A stretch of 64,000 nt of DNA from an uncultured Ruminococcus sp. (GTDB taxonomy: Bacteria > Bacillota > Clostridia > Oscillospirales > Ruminococcaceae). Below, one piece after another: positions 26,078 through 34,588 of this stretch. The notes below the pieces were generated by a model. That model was not told where the DNA came from. It did not search any database and worked only from the letters and a program-made list of their open reading frames with translations. The stretch lies in the NCBI GenBank assembly GCA_900318825.1, contig ONMB01000004.1, positions 1-64,000 of the forward strand, read 5' to 3'. Position 1 is the stretch's first letter; each line of letters begins with the position of its first letter. Made by a program: the position numbers and the translations under genes.

Positions 26078-28582
26078 ATGGACAAGAATATCGGCAAGAA
26101 GCTCGACGGAAGGTATGAGATCACCGAGCTTATAGGCGTAGGCGGAATGGCTGAGGTCTATAAGGGCGTCGATGTCATCGACAACAAGACAGTTGCGATA
26201 AAGATCCTGAAAAAGGAATACGCAGAGAATGAGGAATTCCTGCGCCGCTTCAGGAACGAATCCAAGGCTATCGCTGTTCTCTCTCACCCCAACATCGTGA
26301 AGATATACGATGTCGGATTCTCAGAGAAGATACAGTACATCGTTATGGAATATATCGACGGTATAACTCTCAAGGAGTACATTGAGGAAGAAAAGGTCCT
26401 CACATGGAAGGATACCGTACATTTCGTGATACAGATACTCCGTGCTCTCCAGCACGCTCACGACAAGGGCATCGTTCACCGCGATATCAAGCCGCAGAAC
26501 ATCATGATGTTCACGGACGGCACTATCAAGGTCATGGACTTCGGTATCGCAAAGTTTGCCCGTGAGGAGGGCAAGACCGCTACCGATCAGGCTATTGGAA
26601 GCGTTCACTACATCAGTCCCGAACAGGCAAGCGGAAATGTTACCGATGCCAAGAGCGATATTTACTCCGTCGGTGCTATGATGTATGAGATGCTCTCAGG
26701 CAGAAAGCCCTTCGACAGCGACAACCCGGTAGCTATCGCAGTAATGCATATGCACGATATCCCGGAGCGTCCGAGAGCTATCAACCCCGATATCCCTGAC
26801 GGACTCGAGGAGATCGTCCTCAAGGCTATGGAGAAGGCTCCCGAGGACAGATACCAGAATACCGCTGAAATGATAAGCGACATCGAGGCTTTCAAGGCTG
26901 ATCCCACAAGGACCTTCGGCTACTATCAGGAAGAAAGCAACGAGGATACTATAAACTTCCAGCCCCCTGTGAACAACGAGGTGCAGTCCGAGGAGACTGC
27001 CGGCGAGGAACAGTACGGCGCAGGCGTACCTGTTTATGCAGGAGCAAACGCTATGTACCAGAACCAGAACGGTCCGCAGAGAATGGGCGACGACGGCTAC
27101 ATCGACGGCGGAGATCCCAACGGCTACTACGAGGGCGAAGAAGAGGAAGAAGAGGAAGAGGAGCGTTCATCGCTCGTAGTACCGGTACTTACTGCGGTAG
27201 TCGTAGTAGTTATCGTAGGTGCTGCGATATTTGTGGCAATGCTTTTCAGCGACCTCCTCAAGGGCAGCGGCAAGAAGAGCGACTACAAGATGCCTGACTT
27301 CTACAACGTTGACCTCAACGAGGCTAAGAGCCAGTACGGAAATAATATCATATTTGAAGTTGAAGCACAGGAATACAACGAGCTCGAAGAGGGAAGAATT
27401 TTCGAGCAGAGTATAGAACCGGACAAGGAATTCAACAAGGGCGATACCCTGAAGGTCAAAGTCAGCAAGGGACGTGAGACCGTTGAAGTACCGAGAGTCA
27501 AGGGCATCAACCTCGAGCTCGCAAAACAGCAGCTCAAGAGCCACAACCTCGAGTGCGAGATCAAGCGTAAGCCCGATCCCGATATCCCTGCCGGCAACGT
27601 TATCGAGTCCGATCCTGCTGAGGGAACCGAAGTTCCTAAGGGAACAAAGATCGTCCTCAAGGTAAGTATGGGACCGAACAAGGGTACTGTAAAGGTTCAG
27701 GACTTCGTAGGCATGGACATCGAAGAGGCTTCATATATGGCTGAATACAGCGGTCTTACTGTAAAGACAGAGGATAAGAACTCCTCCGAAAAGGAAAAAA
27801 CCGTTATCGAGCAGAGCATCGAGAAGAACGAGATGGTAGATCAGGGTACTGAGATCATTCTCTATTACAGTAACGGTAAGGATCCTGAGGGCGAAGTCAA
27901 GATCACAGCTAACTTCCCGCCTGATGAGAACGGCAATCCGCCGAGCGGACGTTTCGTTATCGACTATATCATTCAGGAAGAGGGCGGAGAGAATTCGCGT
28001 CCTGTTTCAACACCTACACTTTCACTCCCGACCTATACAAGCTATACACAGGCTATCACAGGCGCTGGTGAAAACGTAAAGGTTAAGGCTATCCTTACAA
28101 ATGCCGTTAACGGTATGAACTGTGAGGCAGCAAGCTATACCGTAAACTTCTCAAAGGGCGAGGTAAGAACTGAGTCTGAGAATTTCCAGAACGCACTCAA
28201 GCAGATAGGCGGTTATCCGCAGCCCGAAACAGAGCCCGAGACAGAGCCGGAGACTGAGCCCGAAACTGAGAGACAGACCGAGGCTCCCAAGCCTACTCAG
28301 CCGACAACACAGGCTCCTAAGCCGACTCAGCCTCAAATGGTGAAAGTTCCTGATGGTCTGATAGGAATGGACTTCAACGCGGCAGTAGCAACATACGGAA
28401 ATAATTTCAGTTTTGAAGTTGTTGGTGATAAGGTTTACTCTGATTATAATCCTGATAGTATCTTCTGGGTGGATTATATTGAGGGTTCTGAAGTTCCCAA
28501 GGGCACTGTGATTCATGTAACTCTAAGTAAGGGACCTGATCCGAATAAGCAGAACAACAACGAACATGGCGGAAACGAGTAA
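26078..28582 (+). CDS. prkC: PASTA-domain serine/threonine kinase
   Basis: Membrane kinase sensing muropeptides or lipid II. Cytosolic kinase domain (1-~275): GVGGMAEVY glycine loop, VAIKIL Lys, HRDIKPQN at ~134, DFG, and SPEQASG. An acidic linker (EEEEEEEEE) precedes a membrane segment at ~365-390. Outside there are three consecutive PASTA units (MPDFYNVDL.., VEVPRVKGI.., VKVQDFVGM..), then an immunoglobulin-like stretch, four PETE repeats, a Thr/Pro linker and a fourth PASTA (VKVPDGLIGMDF..). Most homologues have uninterrupted PASTA units, so the separated distal unit is unusual. AGGAGGAAAGG precedes the start. Confidence 0.94.
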   Translation: MDKNIGKKLDGRYEITELIGVGGMAEVYKGVDVIDNKTVAIKILKKEYAENEEFLRRFRNESKAIAVLSHPNIVKIYDVGFSEKIQYIVMEYIDGITLKEYIEEEKVLTWKDTVHFVIQILRALQHAHDKGIVHRDIKPQNIMMFTDGTIKVMDFGIAKFAREEGKTATDQAIGSVHYISPEQASGNVTDAKSDIYSVGAMMYEMLSGRKPFDSDNPVAIAVMHMHDIPERPRAINPDIPDGLEEIVLKAMEKAPEDRYQNTAEMISDIEAFKADPTRTFGYYQEESNEDTINFQPPVNNEVQSEETAGEEQYGAGVPVYAGANAMYQNQNGPQRMGDDGYIDGGDPNGYYEGEEEEEEEEERSSLVVPVLTAVVVVVIVGAAIFVAMLFSDLLKGSGKKSDYKMPDFYNVDLNEAKSQYGNNIIFEVEAQEYNELEEGRIFEQSIEPDKEFNKGDTLKVKVSKGRETVEVPRVKGINLELAKQQLKSHNLECEIKRKPDPDIPAGNVIESDPAEGTEVPKGTKIVLKVSMGPNKGTVKVQDFVGMDIEEASYMAEYSGLTVKTEDKNSSEKEKTVIEQSIEKNEMVDQGTEIILYYSNGKDPEGEVKITANFPPDENGNPPSGRFVIDYIIQEEGGENSRPVSTPTLSLPTYTSYTQAITGAGENVKVKAILTNAVNGMNCEAASYTVNFSKGEVRTESENFQNALKQIGGYPQPETEPETEPETEPETERQTEAPKPTQPTTQAPKPTQPQMVKVPDGLIGMDFNAAVATYGNNFSFEVVGDKVYSDYNPDSIFWVDYIEGSEVPKGTVIHVTLSKGPDPNKQNNNEHGGNE
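28223..28270 (+). repeat. Four 12-bp coding repeats (PETE units) in prkC
   Basis: CCCGAAACAGAG and three close copies in tandem encode Pro-Glu-Thr-Glu four times in the linker before the last PASTA unit. Copy number may vary between strains. Confidence 0.85.
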
Positions 28583-29463
28583 TGGCTGTCACAGTCAATA
28601 CAAGCGGAATAATAACAAAATGCTTAGGGGGACTCTACACAGTAGAGTCCCCTGACGGTATATATGAGTGCAAGGCGAGGGGAGTATTCCGCAACAGAGG
28701 GATAAGCCCGTGTGTAGGCGATACGGTCGAGCTCCGTGACGGAGTCATAGCCGACATCGCAGAACGCAGGAACAGTATAATCAGACCTCCGCTCGCCAAT
28801 CTTGACCAGCTTATATTTGTGGTATCGACGTGCAGTCCGTCACCGAATTACCTCATACTTGACAAGTTTATAGCGATAGCCGAGTATAAGGGCATCAAGC
28901 CTGTGGTCGTGATAACCAAGACCGATCTCGGCGACAGTGCTCCGGTGAAGAGCATATACGGCAGTATCGGCGTAGATGTACTCGAAGTGGACTATTCAGA
29001 TGAAAGCACAGTTCAGGCTGTCAGGGACATTCTCCGAGGCAGGATAAGCGCCTTTACAGGAAATTCCGGTGCAGGAAAGTCTACGCTGCTCAACGCAGTC
29101 GATCCGACGCTCGATATCCCGACTGCTGAGATAAGCAAGAAGCTCGGCAGAGGCAGACATACTACCCGTCACGCGCAGCTCTACAAGCTGAGCGAGGGCG
29201 GCTACATAGCAGACACGCCCGGTTTTTCGACATTTGAGACCAACCGCTACGACATAATCCGCAAGGAGGAGCTCGCAGGCTGTTTCCGTGAATTCGCGGA
29301 CTATGTTGAGGACTGCCGCTTCAATGACTGCGCCCATGTATGCGAAAAAGGCTGCGCGGTATGTGCAGCGGTCGAGCGCGGTGAGATACCCGTGAGCCGC
29401 CACGAGAGCTACTGCACGATGTACGAAGAGGCGAAACAGTTAAAGGAGTGGGAGCTTAAATGA
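28582..29463 (+). CDS. rsgA: Ribosome small-subunit GTPase RsgA
   Basis: Circularly permuted GTPase in late 30S assembly. N-terminal OB-fold (~1-65), then G4 TKTD (~113), G1 GNSGAGKST (~160), G2 GRGRHTTRH and G3 DTPGFSTF, in the permuted order. Zn-binding Cys/His cluster near 250 (CRFNDCAHVCEKGC). Start shares a base with the prkC stop. Many Firmicutes have rpe between rsgA and thiN; it is missing here. Confidence 0.95.
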   Translation: MAVTVNTSGIITKCLGGLYTVESPDGIYECKARGVFRNRGISPCVGDTVELRDGVIADIAERRNSIIRPPLANLDQLIFVVSTCSPSPNYLILDKFIAIAEYKGIKPVVVITKTDLGDSAPVKSIYGSIGVDVLEVDYSDESTVQAVRDILRGRISAFTGNSGAGKSTLLNAVDPTLDIPTAEISKKLGRGRHTTRHAQLYKLSEGGYIADTPGFSTFETNRYDIIRKEELAGCFREFADYVEDCRFNDCAHVCEKGCAVCAAVERGEIPVSRHESYCTMYEEAKQLKEWELK

Positions 29464-30092
29464 AGTGCCTTATCATCGCAGGAGGAGAGCTCCGTGAGGA
29501 TTTCCGCGCTGTTCTGACTGAAACGGCTGCCGCAGCTGATATGGTGATATGCGCTGACCGCGGCTACGGCTACGCAAAGGAGCTTGGGATAGTTCCGGAC
29601 GTGCTGCTCGGCGATTTTGACTCCTACACCGGAGAGCTGCCGGAAGGTATCGAGCTCCACAGGAGCGTTCCGGAAAAGGACGATACCGACACTATGCTCG
29701 CGGTCAAGCTGGCAATCAGCAGGGGAGCGGACGAGATAACGCTCTGCTGTGCTCTCGGAGGCCGCTTTGACCACACTATGGCAAATGTTCAGACGCTTGT
29801 CTATGCGCTGGAGAACGGCTGCCGTATGACGATAGCCGACAGCTGCAACGTCATCACAGTTCAGGGAGCTGAGAGACGTGAATATCTCCGCAGGGAAGGG
29901 GAGTATTTCTCCGTGTTCGCCTACACTCCTGCCTCTGATATAAGGGAGCTGTCCGGCGTGAAGTATCCGCTGAGAGCTCATACTCTGACCGCTTCGTTCC
30001 CGTTGGGTGTGAGCAATGAGATAACAGAGGAAAGAGCCGTGCTTGATGTGGCTTCCGGCACAGTAGTTGTAGTGAGGTCGGCAGCAGGCTGA
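29460..30092 (+). CDS. thiN: Thiamine diphosphokinase
   Basis: Makes thiamine diphosphate from thiamine and ATP. CADRGYGYAKELGIVPDVLLGDFDSY holds the metal/ATP-binding Asp residues, EKDDTDTMLAVKLA the conserved DxTD segment and GALGGRFDH-like ALGGRFDHTMANV the thiamine-side motif. 210 residues is the normal size. Its ATG overlaps the rsgA stop. No TPP riboswitch is visible, consistent with a housekeeping transcript. Confidence 0.94.
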   Translation: MKCLIIAGGELREDFRAVLTETAAAADMVICADRGYGYAKELGIVPDVLLGDFDSYTGELPEGIELHRSVPEKDDTDTMLAVKLAISRGADEITLCCALGGRFDHTMANVQTLVYALENGCRMTIADSCNVITVQGAERREYLRREGEYFSVFAYTPASDIRELSGVKYPLRAHTLTASFPLGVSNEITEERAVLDVASGTVVVVRSAAG

Positions 30093-30118
30093 AGATATTT
30101 CCGTGAAAAGAGGTAAAG

Positions 30119-30838
30119 ATGAAAACACTTGTTATTGCTGCAGTGCTGCCTGCGCTGCTGCTTATGATCTACATATACCGCAAGGATAAGATAGAAAAGG
30201 AACCTGCAAACCTTATCATCAAGCTCGTCATATTTGGTGGACTTACCGTTATCAGCGCAGTGATACTCGAACTGACCGGCTCGTGGATACTGGGCAGATT
30301 TTACGATGATGAAGAGACTGCCTACAAGATAATTGAGAATTTCGTGATAGTTGCCGGAGCCGAGGAGGGCGGAAAGTACTTTATCCTCAAGCGGAAAACG
30401 TGGAATTCTCCGGAGTTCAACTATTCCTATGACGCCGTTGTGTATGCGGTAGCTGTTTCGCTTGGATTTGCGACAGTAGAGAATATCCTGTACGTCGTTA
30501 CCGGCGGCTTTGGGGTAGCGATAGTGAGAGCGCTGCTTTCAGTTCCGGGACACGCGGTATTCGCGGTGTATATGGGCTATTACTACGGAGTGGCGAAAAA
30601 GGCTTCTGTGAACGGACGTATATCTGCTGAGGAGAGCAACCGCACAATGGCTTATATCATACCGGTATTCCTGCACGGCTTCTATGACTTCTGTCTGTCG
30701 ATGCAGTCCGGCAAGTTCATTGGGATATTCCTTGTGTTTGACATACTTATGGTGGTCAGCGCTGCAAGAAAGGTCAACAAGCTGTCGGCTAACGACGCGC
30801 CGCTTTCAGAGCAGCCGTACTATTCAGACTATATGTGA
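30119..30838 (+). CDS. PrsW family intramembrane metalloprotease
   Basis: Multi-pass membrane protease of the CPBP/PrsW group. In Bacillus PrsW starts degradation of the anti-sigma factor RsiW. About seven hydrophobic segments. Catalytic-site landmarks: AGAEEGGKYFIL (EExxK motif, ~80), YAVAVSLGFATVENILYV (ExxxN) and VPGHAVFAVYMGYYYG (His). An N-terminal RKDKIEKEP motif is typical. No sigma/anti-sigma pair is nearby, so its substrate is unclear. Last gene of the rightward run, with hairpins following. Confidence 0.9.
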   Translation: MKTLVIAAVLPALLLMIYIYRKDKIEKEPANLIIKLVIFGGLTVISAVILELTGSWILGRFYDDEETAYKIIENFVIVAGAEEGGKYFILKRKTWNSPEFNYSYDAVVYAVAVSLGFATVENILYVVTGGFGVAIVRALLSVPGHAVFAVYMGYYYGVAKKASVNGRISAEESNRTMAYIIPVFLHGFYDFCLSMQSGKFIGIFLVFDILMVVSAARKVNKLSANDAPLSEQPYYSDYM

Positions 30839-30869
30839 GCTCCGTAAAGTGAAAAATCGGAAATACAAA

Positions 30870-30892
30870 GCGGGCGCCGTAACGGTGCCCGC
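30870..30892 (+). terminator. GC-rich hairpin after the housekeeping run
   Basis: GCGGGCGCCG (30870-30879) pairs with CGGTGCCCGC (30883-30892, one G-U). No T run follows, so it may be an RNA 3' stabiliser rather than a full terminator. Confidence 0.55.
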
Positions 30893-30926
30893 ATAAAGAT
30901 ATAAAGAACAGCTTTTCAATAAGCAG

Positions 30927-30956
30927 AAAGACCTCCTGAAAAGGAGGTCTTTTTAC
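30927..30956. terminator. Bidirectional terminator between prsW and GH9
   Basis: AAAGACCTCCT (30927-30937), loop GAAA, AGGAGGTCTTT (30942-30952): a perfect 11-bp stem followed by T residues. Confidence 0.92.
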
Positions 30957-30970
30957 ATATATCCGTTTTA

Positions 30971-33499
30971 TCAGAGCTGAACTTCGTGACCGTCAATTGT
31001 TATAACGCCCGATGTTAAGTCTTCTGAGGGCTCCGGAAGTGGGAGCTTATCATAGAGTCCGAGCTTGAACTTCTGGATAGTGAGGGCATCTGAGTTAGTT
31101 AAACCGCTCTTGCCGTCAACGTTGCCCATCTTCTTGCCGTATTCGGAAATGCTCTTTTCTGACTTGCCGACATCGTACTTATCAGGATTTGTAACTACCT
31201 GCATAACGAGTACGGCGTCAGCGATATTAACCTGACCGTCAGCGTTTGCGTCGCCCCAGAGTTCGTTGTGAGTCTCACCTGTTATGTCCTCTGATGTGGG
31301 CTGAGGTGAAGTCTCGTTGGGAGCTGTTTCGGCGAGGAGGTATGTGAGCGGAGAGTTCCAGTAGATAGTTATCTCGTTTGTGGAGTAGCTCTCAGCGTTG
31401 TCGATGAAGCATCTTGCAGCAGGGGAGTTAGCACAGTAAGCCTTTGCAGCACTGTCCTCGAGGTTCTGGTTTACACCGCCTGCGAGCATACATGGCATAG
31501 CCTTGCCTACGACCATTGAAGGACGGTGGTGGGGGTGTTCAGGAGAAACAGTGCCCCAGCCTGAAACGAAGCATACGCCGTTGGGGTTCTGACCGAGGAG
31601 GTAGCTGAGCTGAGCGTTAGCGCCGTCAAGGTACTTCTGCTCCTTTGTCAGATCATAAGCGATAGCCATGATATTTCCTGCATTTGCGATAGTCATATTG
31701 CTGCCCCAGTTGAATTCTGAAATAGCAACGCCGTAGGGGTTGGACTTGTAGGTCTCGATGAATTCGTCAGCCTGAGAGATAACAGCATCGTAAGCGTTCT
31801 TGTACACATCTGAAGTCTTGTCAATGTCCTTCAACGTGAGGATAGCGATATTGCCGTAGTCGCCGACAGTTGACCAGTCGAGACCGGTTCTGGTCTTCAT
31901 ACCCTTGAGCGCATTGTAGTACTTCTCGCTTCCGGTGGTGCGGAAGAGCTGAGCGGCAGCCCAGTAACGCTCATCGACATCGGTTTTGTCGCCGTAGTCG
32001 CCAGTAACGATGTCCTTGGGGTTTGTGAAGTCAAAGTCGGGGTGCTCTTCGAGATAAGCCCAAGCCTTTTCAGCAGCAGCAAGGCACTTTTCAGCGAATT
32101 CCTTGTCGAATTCTTCATAGAACTCAGCAGCCATAGCCATTGATGCGCAGAAATCAGCAGTTGCAGTTGAGGATATGGGAGTTACGATGAGCTCATCTGT
32201 TTCCTTCTGGGGCATAATATATCCAGGGAATTTTGCGCAGGAGACCTTGTGGTGAACGCCGCCGTTTTCGTCCTGCATCTTGAACATCCACTCAAGCTCG
32301 AAACGTGCTTCGTCGAGGATATCCGGGACCTTGTTTCCGCTCTCGGGGATACCGATATTGTCGCCGAACAGACCGGGTTCAGCCTGATAAGCGTAGAGAA
32401 GGTCAGCAATGGTCTTAGCGCCCGGAACTACATACCTTCCGTAGTCGCCGGCGTCGTGCCAGCCGCCGCTGACGTCGATCTTCTGAGTTGTACCGTAAAC
32501 GGTAGCGAGCGATTTATGGCAGGCAGGGTGACCGAAGTCCTTGTCCTCGACCTCAACGCCGCAGCGCTGTAAATAGAGCATTCTTACGGACTCATCTGTG
32601 AGTCCCTTGTAAACGTTGTCGCCGATATAGAAGCTGTAAGACTTATCGCAGCCCTCGACCTCGATGTGGTAGTCGCCGGGTTCGCGGAGGTCTGAGAAAT
32701 CGCCTAAGCGGTCCTCGTTTTCGTCGGCAGCTGCATATTTCTGGGCAGGGGCGAGCTCGTTTTTGAATGCAACTTCTCCGGTCTTGTCGTTGATGACCTT
32801 GAATTCAATGGGAGATGTTGAGTCGTCGAGACCTTTCTTTCTTACAACGACATACTTCTGTGAATCAGGTCTGTAACCGACCTGGTTTAAGATGATATCG
32901 GGCTCGTAGGGCTTGTCAGCGTTGTAATCGACCTCGCTGTCGTCAACGAGCTCGAGAGAAACGTTGTCTATGTAGATAGTGTGCTTGGGGAGATAGCCCT
33001 CGTAGTCCTCATAGAAGCCGCAGTTGAAGCAGAGCTTTGACATAATATCTGTCTTGTACTCCATTGTGAAGTCGTACTCAACAGTCTGCGGTTCGGAGGT
33101 AAGGTCGAGCTCCTTCCATGTATATGACGTGTAGTTGCCGCCGTTCTGCTGTATCATAGCCTCGATATGGCGGTCAATGGTGCTTGAAATGTCGTACTTG
33201 ATGTGGTACTTTCCGTTCTTATAGAGCGGAATGATGTCATAGAATGCCTGAACGGAGTAGTTTACCTTACCGACATTAGTGATGTTGATGGCGAGTTTTT
33301 CGTCCTCGGTGGTAAGAGTGCAGGCACCGTTGCGCTCCTTGTAGGTACCCCAGCCTGAAGTGCCGTTTTCAAAGGTGGAGTTTTGGATGAGCGGTTTGTC
33401 AGCTGCGCAGGTTGCTGTCGGCACGACGGGCATAGCTGAAGCCATGAGCGCACAGGCAGCGGCAATCGCAGCAAATCGCCTCATTTTTCTTGTTTTCAT
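30971..33499 (-). CDS. GH9 cellulase with CBM4-like, Ig-like and dockerin modules
   Basis: Secreted cellulosomal endo/processive glucanase. Order: signal peptide (1-~32), CBM4/9-type module (~35-190, STFENGTSGWGTY ... IYIDNVSLEL), CelD_N Ig-like domain (~205-290, DIILNQVGYRPDS), GH9 barrel (~295-735) and dockerin (~755-825). The catalytic Asp region is GGWHDAGDYGRYV and the acid Glu is in AESYSTNEITIYWNSP. HPHHRPS is the family's His-rich motif. Dockerin repeats NADGQVNIADAVLVMQV and GNVDGKSGLTNSDAL belong to the same class as GH48 and the LRR protein. The ribosome site GAGAGGGG lies in the loop of a hairpin (33503-33523). Confidence 0.95.
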   Translation of the reverse strand: MKTRKMRRFAAIAAACALMASAMPVVPTATCAADKPLIQNSTFENGTSGWGTYKERNGACTLTTEDEKLAINITNVGKVNYSVQAFYDIIPLYKNGKYHIKYDISSTIDRHIEAMIQQNGGNYTSYTWKELDLTSEPQTVEYDFTMEYKTDIMSKLCFNCGFYEDYEGYLPKHTIYIDNVSLELVDDSEVDYNADKPYEPDIILNQVGYRPDSQKYVVVRKKGLDDSTSPIEFKVINDKTGEVAFKNELAPAQKYAAADENEDRLGDFSDLREPGDYHIEVEGCDKSYSFYIGDNVYKGLTDESVRMLYLQRCGVEVEDKDFGHPACHKSLATVYGTTQKIDVSGGWHDAGDYGRYVVPGAKTIADLLYAYQAEPGLFGDNIGIPESGNKVPDILDEARFELEWMFKMQDENGGVHHKVSCAKFPGYIMPQKETDELIVTPISSTATADFCASMAMAAEFYEEFDKEFAEKCLAAAEKAWAYLEEHPDFDFTNPKDIVTGDYGDKTDVDERYWAAAQLFRTTGSEKYYNALKGMKTRTGLDWSTVGDYGNIAILTLKDIDKTSDVYKNAYDAVISQADEFIETYKSNPYGVAISEFNWGSNMTIANAGNIMAIAYDLTKEQKYLDGANAQLSYLLGQNPNGVCFVSGWGTVSPEHPHHRPSMVVGKAMPCMLAGGVNQNLEDSAAKAYCANSPAARCFIDNAESYSTNEITIYWNSPLTYLLAETAPNETSPQPTSEDITGETHNELWGDANADGQVNIADAVLVMQVVTNPDKYDVGKSEKSISEYGKKMGNVDGKSGLTNSDALTIQKFKLGLYDKLPLPEPSEDLTSGVITIDGHEVQL

Positions 33500-33502
33500 A
33501 AT

Positions 33503-33551
33503 AATTTTCCCCTCTCGAAAATTATGCGGGGTAATAAGTACATTTTACCCC
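33503..33551 (-). other. Hairpins in the GH9 mRNA leader
   Basis: Minus-strand AATTTTC/GAAAATT (33523-33517 with 33509-33503) encloses the ribosome site in its loop. GGGGTAA/TTACCCC (33528-33534 with 33545-33551) forms a second stem just upstream. They could modulate translation or mRNA life. Confidence 0.5.
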
Positions 33552-33571
33552 ATACTAATATTTGTGAAATA

Positions 33572-33614
33572 ATTATATGTTGTTGAGATTATTTTGTATA
33601 TTAATTATATGACA
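33572..33614 (-). promoter_or_regulatory. GH9 promoter with TGTCATA upstream motif
   Basis: Minus strand: TGTCATA (33614-33608), exactly 30 bases, TATAAT (33577-33572). No convincing -35 box lies between. The same layout precedes GH5 and GH10-GH43. Confidence 0.65.
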
Positions 33615-33637
33615 TTAATAGTAAAAATTTGACATAT

Positions 33638-33668
33638 AAAAATAAGGACCGTTTAATCAACGGTCCTT
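33638..33668 (-). terminator. Terminator of the araC gene
   Basis: AAGGACCGT (33644-33652) and ACGGTCCTT (33660-33668) flank a 7-base loop containing the stop codon; the minus strand continues with a T run. Confidence 0.85.
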
Positions 33669-34411
33669 GACATATCGAATGTATACTGTTTTTTGTACTT
33701 CTTTGGGGTGGTTCCGATGAACTTGCGGAAAACCTTTATGAAGTAGCTCTGCGAACTGAAACCAAGCAGAGCGCTTATCTCCGTATCCGTGTACTCTGTA
33801 TACAGCAGCAGGGAAGCAGCTTCCTCTATTTTCAGCTTGTTCACATAGTCGCCGAACGCCATGCCTGTCTCCTTTTTGAAGAGACGCGAGAGGTAAGCCG
33901 GGCTTATCTTCAGCAGCTTTGCGGTGTCATCGAGGAGTATGCGTTCATGAAGGTGGCGCATGATGTGGTCTATCGTGTGGACTATCTGCTTTGAGTAAAC
34001 GCCGCTGAGTTTGATCTTGCGCATTTTATTGGTATAGCCTTCGATCATCTCAATGTGTATCTGGTTGAGCTCCTCCTCAGTAGTACACTTATCGGTCTTG
34101 ATGATGTAGTAGTCGCTGAGGCTGTAAGAGGTCTCGGGCGTCATACCGCCTTTGATGCAGTATCTTGCGATGATTGCTGCGAGAACGACTAAATGGTATT
34201 TCAGGTTGCGCAGGTGGTCTTCGCTGAGAACGCCGCAGCCCTCTGAGAATATCGGTTTCATAAAGAGTCTGACGAGCTCCATATTTCCGGAGCAGATGCT
34301 TTCATAGAAAGCGATCTCTCGGTCAAAGGAGTCGTGCGATAAGTCGGATTCGCGCTGTGAAAAGAGGTGCTGTGCGATCATTTTCTCTGTATTTTCATTC
34401 AAATCGATCAT
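33653..34411 (-). CDS. AraC family transcriptional regulator
   Basis: About 252 residues. The C-terminal ~100 carry two helix-turn-helix units: LLDDTAKLLKISPAYLSRLFKKETGM and TDTEISALLGFSSQSYFIKVFRKFIGTTPKKYKK, the AraC signature. The N-terminal part (FYESICSGNMELVRLFMKPIF, AIIARYCIKGGMTPETSYSLSDYYI) is an all-helical region found in Firmicute AraC regulators, without a cupin-type sugar pocket. It lies between GH9 and GH5, both read leftward, and likely controls them. The promoter -10 overlaps the longer frame starting at 34444, so translation begins at ATG 34411 or, with better spacing from GGGGG, at TTG 34402. Confidence 0.9.
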   Translation of the reverse strand: MIDLNENTEKMIAQHLFSQRESDLSHDSFDREIAFYESICSGNMELVRLFMKPIFSEGCGVLSEDHLRNLKYHLVVLAAIIARYCIKGGMTPETSYSLSDYYIIKTDKCTTEEELNQIHIEMIEGYTNKMRKIKLSGVYSKQIVHTIDHIMRHLHERILLDDTAKLLKISPAYLSRLFKKETGMAFGDYVNKLKIEEAASLLLYTEYTDTEISALLGFSSQSYFIKVFRKFIGTTPKKYKKQYTFDMSRTVD

Positions 34412-34434
34412 CCCCCGATCAAATATCTGAGAAT

Positions 34435-34463
34435 AGTATACCACAATTCAGAGGATAAATCAA
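34435..34463 (-). promoter_or_regulatory. Promoter of araC
   Basis: Minus strand TTGATT (34463-34458), 17 bases, TATACT (34440-34435). It lacks the TGTCATA motif of the neighbouring hydrolase promoters. Confidence 0.75.
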
Positions 34464-34503
34464 CAATTTTCGTCCAATTTCTGTACTTTTTGCCAAATGA
34501 AAT

Positions 34504-34527
34504 GCGGACAGCCGTGAGACTGTCCGC
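34504..34527 (-). terminator. Hairpin after the GH5 gene
   Basis: GCGGACAG (34504-34511) pairs with CTGTCCGC (34520-34527). Only a short T-rich stretch follows on the minus strand, so termination may be partial. Confidence 0.5.
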
Positions 34528-34588
34528 GTAAATGCGATATTCCTGAAAAATAAGATATTTATGGAGGAGATAAGAACACATAAGTGTC

